Assembly: GCA_000514715.1 (NCBI GenBank)
Contig: AZWL01000001.1
Location: 124,186 to 188,185 of the forward strand
Origin: Streptomyces sp. CNH099
GTDB lineage: Bacteria; Actinomycetota; Actinomycetes; Streptomycetales; Streptomycetaceae
Direction of reading: 5' to 3'
DNA length: 64,000 bases
The translations under genes were made by a program, and so were the position numbers. Every line of letters starts with the position of its first letter. Positions within the stretch are counted from its first letter, which is position 1. The notes under the pieces were generated by a model, which did not search any database, was not told where the DNA came from, and worked only from the letters and a program-made list of their open reading frames with translations. Below are positions 57,616 through 64,000 of this stretch, one piece after another.

Positions 57616-58698
57616 ATGCCTCGTCGGGACGTGTCCGGCGACGGAAGGCCCCGTCCCGCGACGATCCGGGACGTCGCCAGACGTGCCAGCGTCTCGGTCG
57701 CCACCGTCTCCCGCATCCTCTCCGGCACGTACCCCAACGCCCCTGCCACGCGCAGCAAGGTCATGCGGGCCGTACGCGAACTCGACTACGTGGCCAACGC
57801 CCACGCCCGGGGACTCGCGGGTGTGCGGCCCAAGAGCGTGGCCATCGTCGTCAACACCGTCACCTCTCCGCACTACGCGCACGTGGCGCAAGGGGTGCAC
57901 GAGGAGGCGGCGCGTACGGGCCGGCTCTGCACCGTCGGCACCACCGGCGGAGATCCCGAGCGAGAGCTGGCCGCGATCCAGTTGCTGCGCGAAGAACACG
58001 CCGAGGCCGTCATCCTGGTGGGGAACATCAATCCCGACGAGGCCTACCACGCGCGCATGGTCGGCTACGCCCGCGCCCTGGCCGTCGCCGGCTCGCAGCT
58101 GGTCCTGTGCGGCCGCCCGCCGCTGGGCCCCGACGTGCCGGCCATCGTGGTCGAGTACGACAACCACGGCGGCGCGTTCGCCGCCACGAGCCACCTGCTC
58201 TCGGCGGGCCACAAACGCATCCTGTTCCTCGGGCGTCAGGCCGGGTACACGACGCAGGAGAGCCGGATCGCCGGCTACCGCGCCGCCCTGGCCGCGCACG
58301 GCGTACCGCACGACCCCGCGCTGGAGGTCGACAGCACGATGGAGCGGCGCGAGGGCTACCGCATGATGCGCGAGCGGCTCGACGCGGGACCCCGGGACTT
58401 CACCGCCGTCTTCACCAGCAACGACCAGCTCGCCGCCGGCGCGCGCGCGGCGCTGCGGGAACGGGGGCTGAGCGTCCCCGAGGACGTGTCGATGGTCGGA
58501 TTCGACGACCTCCCCCCGTCCGCCGACATCGACCTCACCACCGTCCACGTCCCGCACGAGGAGCTGGGGCGCACCGCCGTGCGGCTCGCCCTGAAGAGCG
58601 AGACGCCCGGGTCCGCCGAGCACGTGCTGCTGGGCACGCACATCGTCGTCCGCAACTCGGTCCGCCCGCACGTGGGCGAAGCTTCCGCCACGGACTAG
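57616..58698 (+). CDS. LacI-family regulator of the rhamnogalacturonan locus
   Basis: A 360-residue LacI repressor. The DNA-binding part is at about residues 13-60 (TIRDVARRASVSVATVSRILSGTYPNAPATRSKVMRAVRELDYVANAHARGLAG). The ligand domain has SVAIVVNTVTSPHYAHVAQGVHEEA, VILVGNINPDEAYHARMVGYARAL, GHKRILFLGRQAG, TAVFTSNDQLAAGARAALRERGLSVPEDVSMVGFDDLPPSA. It resembles the second LacI protein at 61779 closely in several stretches. ATG 57616 has GGGAGG 5 bases upstream. It is co-transcribed with the dehydrogenase (13-base gap) and diverges from the PL11 lyase gene. The inducer is probably an RG-I fragment, by inference. Confidence 0.88.
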   Translation: MPRRDVSGDGRPRPATIRDVARRASVSVATVSRILSGTYPNAPATRSKVMRAVRELDYVANAHARGLAGVRPKSVAIVVNTVTSPHYAHVAQGVHEEAARTGRLCTVGTTGGDPERELAAIQLLREEHAEAVILVGNINPDEAYHARMVGYARALAVAGSQLVLCGRPPLGPDVPAIVVEYDNHGGAFAATSHLLSAGHKRILFLGRQAGYTTQESRIAGYRAALAAHGVPHDPALEVDSTMERREGYRMMRERLDAGPRDFTAVFTSNDQLAAGARAALRERGLSVPEDVSMVGFDDLPPSADIDLTTVHVPHEELGRTAVRLALKSETPGSAEHVLLGTHIVVRNSVRPHVGEASATD

Positions 58699-58711
58699 AA
58701 GGGTTCACCCG

Positions 58712-59719
58712 ATGAGCCGGCGCCCCACGGCCCTGTTCGCCATGGATGCACCGAACCTGCCCCTGCTCTTCCCGCCGGACCTGCTGGCCCGGCTGCGGGA
58801 GCTGCTCGACATCGATCCCGCGTGCGTGGTCACGGATTTCGGTGATCCCGGGCCACGCGCGCGACTGGCCGAGGTGGAGGTGCTGGTGACGGGCTGGGGG
58901 TGCCCGCCCCTGGACGACCGTGCGCTCGGCGCCCTGCCGCGGCTGCGCACGGTCCTGCACACCGGCGGGACGGTGAAGTGGCTGCTCCCGCCGGAGAGCA
59001 GAGCGCGCGGTCTCACCGTGTCGTCGGCCGCCGCGCAGAACGCGCTGCCGGTGGCCGAGTACACCCTCGGCATGATCCTTCTGCTGGGCAAGGGCGCCTT
59101 CGCGGCGCAGGAGCACCACCGTGCGAACGGGCACCGGATGCCGGGCCCGGACCTCGGCGACGTCGGCAACATGGGGCGCCGCGTCGGGATCATCGGCGCC
59201 TCCGCCGTCGGGCGGCGCGTGATCGAACTGCTGCGGCCGTTCGACTTCGAGGTTCTTCTCTACGACCCGTATGTCGACGCGGCGGGTGCGCGGAGCCTCG
59301 GGGTGCGGAAGTCCGGTCTGGACGACCTGCTCGCGGGCAGTTCCATCGTCTCCGTCCACGCCCCGGCCACGCCCGAGACCCGGCGCATGATCGACGCGGC
59401 GCGGCTGGCCCTGATGCCGGACGGCTCGTCGCTGATCAACACCGCCCGCGGCAGCCTCGTGGACACCGAGGCACTGGTGCGCGAGCTCGCCACCGGTCGT
59501 CTCACCGCCGTGCTCGACGTGACCGACCCCGAGCCGCTGCCGGCGGACTCCCCGCTGTTCGACCTGCCCAACGCCATCCTGACCCCGCACATCGCCGGAT
59601 CCCAGGGCAACGAACTGCGGCGCCTGGGAGCCGCCGTCGTGGACGAGGCCGAACGGCTGCACACGGGCGCTCCCCTCGCGCACCGTGTCGAGTTCGCCCG
59701 CCTCGACCGCACGGCGTGA
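58712..59719 (+). CDS. D-isomer-specific 2-hydroxyacid dehydrogenase family protein
   Basis: A 335-residue NAD-dependent dehydrogenase. The catalytic domain is split around a Rossmann fold with GIIGASAVGRRVIELLRPFDFEVLLYDPYVD (GxSxxGxxV) near residues 150-180. The catalytic trio is visible: Arg in INTARGSLVDTEALV, Glu in LDVTDPEPLP and His in LTPHIAGSQG. AAAQNALPVAEYTLGMILLLGKG is the dimer/hinge segment. Members reduce 2-keto acids or oxidise 2-hydroxyacids; here it may handle a keto-sugar acid from unsaturated galacturonate. It follows the LacI gene by 13 bases. Confidence 0.87.
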   Translation: MSRRPTALFAMDAPNLPLLFPPDLLARLRELLDIDPACVVTDFGDPGPRARLAEVEVLVTGWGCPPLDDRALGALPRLRTVLHTGGTVKWLLPPESRARGLTVSSAAAQNALPVAEYTLGMILLLGKGAFAAQEHHRANGHRMPGPDLGDVGNMGRRVGIIGASAVGRRVIELLRPFDFEVLLYDPYVDAAGARSLGVRKSGLDDLLAGSSIVSVHAPATPETRRMIDAARLALMPDGSSLINTARGSLVDTEALVRELATGRLTAVLDVTDPEPLPADSPLFDLPNAILTPHIAGSQGNELRRLGAAVVDEAERLHTGAPLAHRVEFARLDRTA

Positions 59720-59787
59720 CGCGCCGGCTCCGCGCCCGGCCGATCCCGGCTGTCCGGGGAACACCGCGCAGGGCCGTCGCCGGGCTT

Positions 59788-61782
59788 CTACCGGGGCTCC
59801 GTCGCCGTGTGGCCGGCGGTGTGGACAGCGGCCCGCACCTTCTCGACCGTGCCGTCCGGGAAACGGATCTCGACGGTGCCGTCCGGCGCCTGCCGGGCGC
59901 GGGTGCCGGTGCGCAGGGCACGGGTGTCGCGGGACAGACGCGGATCGGCCGTGAGGACGACCAGGGTGACGAGCAGGCGCGCGCCGCCCGGGTGCGGCGG
60001 CAGGGTGAGAACCGGCGTCGCCGAGTGCTCACCGTAGGCGTTGTGACCGCGGGCGTGCACCACCTCGCCGAGGGCCGGGGTGCCGTCGTCCTCCCATCCG
60101 AGCAGGCCGACCAGCGCACTGGTCAGGCCGTCGCGGCGGCGGGCCAGCGCCCAGCCCGCGCCGCTCTCCGCGGTGGGCGGCACGCTGTCGCAGGCCACCG
60201 CCCAGCCGCCTTCGCGCACGGCGGTGCCGGCCGGGGCCCGGAGGCGGTGCAGGCGCACCTCCCAGGGACCGTGCACCACGCTGACGGTCGTGACGCGCGA
60301 GTCTGCTCCGTACACCTCCTGCCCGACGGGGGTGTGCCAGGACGCCGCCTGGCGTCCGCCGACGCGCAGCGGCTGGATGCGGCCGCGCCCGGAGGCCCCC
60401 GGCGCGTCCAGGAACATGATCTGGTTGTCGGGTCCGCGGACCCCGCCGGCCGGTGGGGTCTCCGGCGCGGCCGCGCTGGCGTACGCGAACCGGGTGTAGT
60501 GGGGGTTGTCCTCGGCGGCGGCGGGCGGCGGGGGCAGCCGGTCGCTGCCGTGGTTGACCAGCCGTACGATGCCGTCGGCACAGGTGGAGTGCACGAGCCA
60601 GCCGGGGGCGGGCAGGGCCAGGACGCGGTCGGCGGTGTCGACGGGGCCCGGCTCTTCGGTGGCCGTCCAGACCGGATGGCGGGCGGGCAGCAGCAGGCCG
60701 AGGAACGCCTTGCTCGCCCAGTACGGGGAGGCGGGTCCGGAGTAGCGCTGGGTGAGCGGGAGATACGGCCGGTACCAGCCGAGTCTGAGCAGTCCCTCGG
60801 CGTCGGGCGCGCCGCGGTCGGCGAAGTGCTTGAGGGCGCCGGAGGCCAGCCGGCGGGTGCGGCCGGGCGGCAGGGGCGTGGCGTCGGCCAGGGCGCCGGC
60901 CCAGAGGGGGGCGGCGACGGCGTAGCGGTACGTCAGCGACCGGCCCTGGTGGACGGGCGCGCCGTCGGAGCCGAAGAAGTACTGGTGGGCGCCGAGGAAC
61001 TCGCGCAGCCGGGCGCGGTGGGTGGCGACGAGACCGCGGTCGGCGCGGCGCCCGGCGATGCGGGCCCACAGCACGGGGTACAGGTGCATCGCCCAGGCGT
61101 TGTAGTAGTCGAACTTCCTTCCGTCGCCGTCGGTGTACCAGCCGCCGCCGCGGTACCAGTCGTCGAGCCTGGCGAGGCCGGCGTCGATCTCGGCGCGGCT
61201 GTGCGGCGCGCCGACGGAGGCGAGGAACTCCTCGGTGACGACCTGGAAGAGGCGCCAGTTGGAGTCGTTGACGGTGGCTCCCACGAATCCGCCCAGCCAG
61301 TCGGCGGCCCGCTCGCGTACGGCGCCGTCGAGCCGGTCCCACAGCCACGGGCGGGTCTCGTGCAGGGCGATGGCGACGGAGGCGGCTTCGACCATGGACT
61401 GGGCGCCGTCGGTGATCGGCGGCCAGTGCTGCGGGTGGCCGGGGTCGGTGCCGGCGGCGAGTCCGGTGGCGTAGCGCTCGATGAGGTCGCCGACGGCGGT
61501 GCTGCCGCGCGGGTCGGTTCCGCCGGCGCCGGCGATGCGGAAGGCGGCGAGGAGGAAGGAACGGGCGAAGCCCTCCAGTCCGTCGGACCAGGGTCCGGAG
61601 TGGCCGGGCCGGCCGGGGAGGCGGTACTGGGCCAGGCCGGGCGAGGCGTAGGGAAGGAGGGCGGCGAGGAGGGTGTCCGCCGCGCTCTCCCAGTGCGCCC
61701 TGGTGTAGCCGGTGATCGGGGCCGTACGGGGGTCGGGGGCCGCGGGGACGCTGGGGCCGGTCGGCGGTAGCGTGGCGGTCAT
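59788..61782 (-). CDS. DUF2264 domain protein
   Basis: A 664-residue cytoplasmic protein of the DUF2264 family, recognised by FARSFLLAAFRIAGAGG, the helical toroid TDGAQSMVEAASVAIALHETRPWLWDRLD, NWRLFQVVTEEFLASVGAPHSR, DDWYRGGGWYTDGDGRKFDYYNAWAMHLYPVLWARI, and the sandwich half after about residue 400. DUF2264 proteins sit in pectin and rhamnogalacturonan loci and look like alpha/alpha-toroid hydrolases or lyases. The Tyr/Asp/Asn-rich DGDGRKFDYYNAWAMH is the likely active-site rim. Its ATG overlaps the LacI gene stop (ATGA). No reaction is established to my knowledge. Confidence 0.83.
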   Translation of the reverse strand: MTATLPPTGPSVPAAPDPRTAPITGYTRAHWESAADTLLAALLPYASPGLAQYRLPGRPGHSGPWSDGLEGFARSFLLAAFRIAGAGGTDPRGSTAVGDLIERYATGLAAGTDPGHPQHWPPITDGAQSMVEAASVAIALHETRPWLWDRLDGAVRERAADWLGGFVGATVNDSNWRLFQVVTEEFLASVGAPHSRAEIDAGLARLDDWYRGGGWYTDGDGRKFDYYNAWAMHLYPVLWARIAGRRADRGLVATHRARLREFLGAHQYFFGSDGAPVHQGRSLTYRYAVAAPLWAGALADATPLPPGRTRRLASGALKHFADRGAPDAEGLLRLGWYRPYLPLTQRYSGPASPYWASKAFLGLLLPARHPVWTATEEPGPVDTADRVLALPAPGWLVHSTCADGIVRLVNHGSDRLPPPPAAAEDNPHYTRFAYASAAAPETPPAGGVRGPDNQIMFLDAPGASGRGRIQPLRVGGRQAASWHTPVGQEVYGADSRVTTVSVVHGPWEVRLHRLRAPAGTAVREGGWAVACDSVPPTAESGAGWALARRRDGLTSALVGLLGWEDDGTPALGEVVHARGHNAYGEHSATPVLTLPPHPGGARLLVTLVVLTADPRLSRDTRALRTGTRARQAPDGTVEIRFPDGTVEKVRAAVHTAGHTATEPR

Positions 61783-62861
61783 ACCGGGTGGTGTCCTCCG
61801 TGTGTGTCGCCGCCTGTGGTCGGACGGGGCGGGCCGACGCTGTCGCGTATGACGATGTGGGTGGCGAGCACGTGGCGGGTGCCCGGGGTCTCCCGCGGAT
61901 CGCGCAGGGCGAGGGACACCGCGGCGCGGCCCAGTTCCTCGGCGGGGGTACGGACGGTGGTCAGGGGCGGATGGAAGTCCTTGGCGAGGGGGATGTCGTT
62001 GTAGCCGATGACGGACAGGTCGCCGGGGACGCTCAGGCCGGCGTCGGCGACGGCCCGCAGGATTCCGGCGGCGACCAGGTCGTCTCCGGCGAGGACGGCG
62101 GTGTACCGCGGCCCGTCCGCGAGGAGCGCCGTCATCGCGCGCAGTCCCGCGGTCCGTCCCAGCCCGCAGTCGACGACGTGGGCGGCCTCGGGCGGCAGGC
62201 CGTGCGCCGCCAGGGCCGCCCGGTATCCGGCGACCCGGGCGTCCATGGCGGTGTTGCCCGGCAAGCCGCCGAGGAACGCGATCCGGCGGTGCCCGGCCGA
62301 CAGCAGGTGGGTGGTCGCCGCCCTGGCCCCGGCCTCGTTGTCGAACTCGACGACCAGGGCGGGCAGGTCGGGGTCGGGCGACGGCCGGCCGCACAGCACG
62401 AGGCGCGAGCCTGCGGCGTCCAGCACCTGGGCGTAGTGGGTGACGCGCTTGCGGTAGGCGGGGGTCTCGACGATCCCGCCGACGAGGATCACCACGCGCG
62501 CTCCTTCCTCGCGCATGAGCTGGATCACCTCCGTCTCCCGCAGGGGGTCGCCGCCGGTGGCGCCGACCAGGCACAGCCAGCCCTGGGCGGCGGCCTCCGC
62601 CTCCACGCCCTCGGCAACCTGCGCGTAGAACGGGCTCGTCACCTGCCGCAGGACGACGGCCACCAGCTTGCGGCCGCCGCCGGCCAGGGCACGGGCGTGG
62701 ACGTTGGCGACGTAGCCGAGGGTGCGCGCCGCGCGCAGCACCCGGGAACGGGTCGCCGGCGGAACGCGGTGCCTGCCGCTGAGCACCCGCGAGACCGTTG
62801 CCACCGACACGTCCGCCCGCGCCGCCACGTCCCGGATCGTGACGCGCCCTCTCGTCGCCAT
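61779..62861 (-). CDS. Second LacI-family regulator of the rhamnogalacturonan locus
   Basis: A 360-residue LacI repressor. TIRDVAARADVSVATVSRVLSGRHRVPPATRSRVLRAARTLGYVANVHARALAGG is the DNA-binding and hinge part. The ligand domain has LVAVVLRQVTSPFYAQVAEGVEAEAAAQGWLCLVGATGGDPLRETEVIQLMREEGARVVILVGGI. It is co-linear with the regulator at 57616 in the same length and many motifs (VAN.HAR.LAG, GATGGDP-like, IQL.REE), suggesting an old duplication. It is translationally coupled to the DUF2264 gene. It sits 61 bases downstream of the binding-protein gene, so it could be the last-but-one gene of a transporter operon that begins outside the window. Confidence 0.88.
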   Translation of the reverse strand: MATRGRVTIRDVAARADVSVATVSRVLSGRHRVPPATRSRVLRAARTLGYVANVHARALAGGGRKLVAVVLRQVTSPFYAQVAEGVEAEAAAQGWLCLVGATGGDPLRETEVIQLMREEGARVVILVGGIVETPAYRKRVTHYAQVLDAAGSRLVLCGRPSPDPDLPALVVEFDNEAGARAATTHLLSAGHRRIAFLGGLPGNTAMDARVAGYRAALAAHGLPPEAAHVVDCGLGRTAGLRAMTALLADGPRYTAVLAGDDLVAAGILRAVADAGLSVPGDLSVIGYNDIPLAKDFHPPLTTVRTPAEELGRAAVSLALRDPRETPGTRHVLATHIVIRDSVGPPRPTTGGDTHGGHHPV

Positions 62862-62922
62862 CCCGCCGCCCGTCCCCTTCGTCCGTTCCCGTATCCGCCT
62901 GTGCTGCCGTTGCCGCGCCGGT

Positions 62923-64000
62923 TCACGTGAGGGCGGCGTACTCCTCGGCGTACTCCTCGGCCATCTTGTCGCCGCCGCCGGAACGCCACCTCCTGACCGC
63001 GGCGTCGTAGTCGGACAGCGAGGCGCGCCCGGCGATGACCGCGGTGATGGTGTCGTCCATGGACGCCCGGAGGGTGGTGCCCCGCCTGGTGTTCGTGCGC
63101 GACTGCAGTCCGTAGGACGCGTCGCGGATCGTCACCGGAACCACCTTCTGCTGCCAGGCGTGCAGGGCCCGCACCGCATCGGGCCGGCCGGGCAGGAAGA
63201 GCACCTGGGGCGCCTCGGCCAGGTACTTGACGGGGAGGTTGGTGTTGTTCTCCACTTCGCCGAGCTTGGCCGGCTGCGGCGAGCCGTCCTTCCCGCGGGT
63301 GAAGTGCACGCCCTCCAGACCGAAGTGCGTGAGTTCCCACTCCTTCGTGCCGAAGGGGGCGGCCAGGTAGTCGAGCAGGCGCAGGAGCATCTCGATGCGC
63401 TCCTTCTCAGCCTTCTTCAGGACGGTGTAGCCGAAGGAGCGGCGGGCGGCGACGTGCCCGCCGGGGGTTCCGCCCACGCTGTAGGGCAGCGCGGGCGCCG
63501 GGGACATCAGGCCCTCGGCGTCGGCGTAGAGGTGCTGGTACGCGCCGAAGCCGTTCTGCATCGAGCCGACAGTGCCGTTGTAGAACAGGGTCTCCAGGTC
63601 GGGAGTGGACAGCGAGGTGGCGTCAGGATGGTAGTAGCCGTCCTTGCGCAGTTGCGCCTGGAAGGCGACGGACGCCTTGAACCGCTCGTCGGTGTAGCCC
63701 GCGTGGAACGTGCCGTCCTTGTCCACCGCCCAGTTCTGCGGGCTGTTGTGGGCGGCGGAGTGCACCGCGTTGCCGAAGAGCGAGTCGGCGGACGCACCCA
63801 GCGCGTACGTCGTGCCGTGGGTTCCCCGCTTCGCGACAGCGGCGAAGTCGTCGGAGGTCCACCCCTCCGCCATCCCCGCGTCGGTGAACTGCCCCTGGTT
63901 GAGCCACAGCGTGCTGCCGGTCACCGGGCGCTCCAGCGGGACGCCGTAGATGCGCCCGCCGATGCGGCCCATGTCGCGCCAGGCGTGGGTGGGAATGCCG
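62923..64000 (-). CDS. Extracellular solute-binding protein, N-terminus beyond window
   Basis: The last 359 residues of a large binding protein of the LipO/YtcQ type, with the N-terminus and lipobox beyond the right edge; the frame is open to base 64000. IPTHAWRDMGRIGGRIYGVPLERPVTGSTLWLNQGQFTDAGMAEGWTSDDFAAVAKRG, GYTVLKKAEKERIEMLLRLLDYLAAPFGTKEWELTHFGLEGVHFTRGKDG and the C-terminal MDDTITAVIAGRASLSDYDAAVRRWRSGGGDKMAEEYAEEYAAL are family features. Such proteins import oligosaccharides of plant cell walls; the permease genes are presumably upstream beyond the edge. It likely delivers RG-I fragments to the DUF2264 enzyme. Confidence 0.85.
   Translation of the reverse strand, partial: GIPTHAWRDMGRIGGRIYGVPLERPVTGSTLWLNQGQFTDAGMAEGWTSDDFAAVAKRGTHGTTYALGASADSLFGNAVHSAAHNSPQNWAVDKDGTFHAGYTDERFKASVAFQAQLRKDGYYHPDATSLSTPDLETLFYNGTVGSMQNGFGAYQHLYADAEGLMSPAPALPYSVGGTPGGHVAARRSFGYTVLKKAEKERIEMLLRLLDYLAAPFGTKEWELTHFGLEGVHFTRGKDGSPQPAKLGEVENNTNLPVKYLAEAPQVLFLPGRPDAVRALHAWQQKVVPVTIRDASYGLQSRTNTRRGTTLRASMDDTITAVIAGRASLSDYDAAVRRWRSGGGDKMAEEYAEEYAALT

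Noticed and set aside
1..64000. CRISPR arrays, tRNA/rRNA genes, transposases, integrases, attachment sites
   Set aside because: Looked for regular repeats, tRNA-like arms and typical mobile-element motifs and saw none; weak RNA genes could still be missed by eye.

Overview
The window is about 73% GC, uses almost only G/C-ending third codon positions, and is packed with Tat and lipoprotein exports, MsiK-type sugar ABC transporters without their own ATPase, and LacI/GntR regulators. This fits a Streptomyces or close streptomycete chromosome, probably an accessory region rich in polysaccharide catabolism. No tRNA, rRNA, CRISPR array or insertion sequence was seen.

Layout. (1) 1-3118, minus: end of an acyl-CoA catabolism operon (acyl-CoA ligase, acyl-CoA dehydrogenase, enoyl-CoA hydratase cut by the window edge). 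(2) 3351-7431, minus: an alginate-lyase-family Tat protein, an ECF sigma factor fused to a zinc-finger/membrane/ectodomain tail, and a ThuA-like Tat protein. (3) 7767-21511, plus: a complete N-glycan utilisation locus: LacI regulator, GH38 alpha-mannosidase, ABC transporter (binding protein and two permeases), a GH5-type probable beta-mannosidase, a GH3 enzyme and a secreted GH85 endo-beta-N-acetylglucosaminidase, mostly joined by 4-base start/stop overlaps. Two matching LacI-type operators (16-base core ACTnAAGCGCnnnAGT) sit before the regulator and before the mannosidase. (4) 21582-29976: a zinc island with an AztABCD-like zinc importer carrying two AztD paralogues, three Zur-box-like sites, a short SCO5389-family protein, a WD40-like protein behind a 32-codon upstream frame, and a secreted choice-of-anchor-M protein. 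A wrecked methyltransferase lies inside it. (5) 31197-33070: sensor kinase and LuxR-type regulator.

(6) 33246-39587, plus: the most interesting part, a compact RiPP-like cluster. It holds a 76-residue Cys/His-rich peptide, an MFS transporter, an S9-family peptidase, a 39-residue precursor candidate with a Val/Ser/Ile/Thr-rich core, two tandem perfect 15-bp hairpins, a B12-binding radical SAM enzyme with a CX7CX2C cluster motif, and a DUF5825-type protein. I cannot match its product to any characterised peptide.

(7) 39779-44264: a TAP-like secreted hydrolase, a SAM methyltransferase, and a secreted alpha-amylase whose C-terminal starch-binding domain has been almost wholly deleted, with maltose-type TGCAAG/CTTGCA operator motifs upstream. 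(8) 44309-52164: a beta-galactoside-type locus (GH35, binding protein, two permeases, a cellulase-like glycosidase) diverging from a GntR/FadR regulator. (9) 52456-64000: a rhamnogalacturonan-I locus with a PL26-like exo-lyase, a PL11 lyase, a LacI regulator plus D-2-hydroxyacid dehydrogenase, a DUF2264 protein with a second LacI regulator, and a binding protein cut by the right edge.

Start sites were chosen by Shine-Dalgarno position and start/stop overlap. Family calls come from motifs read by eye, with no database search.
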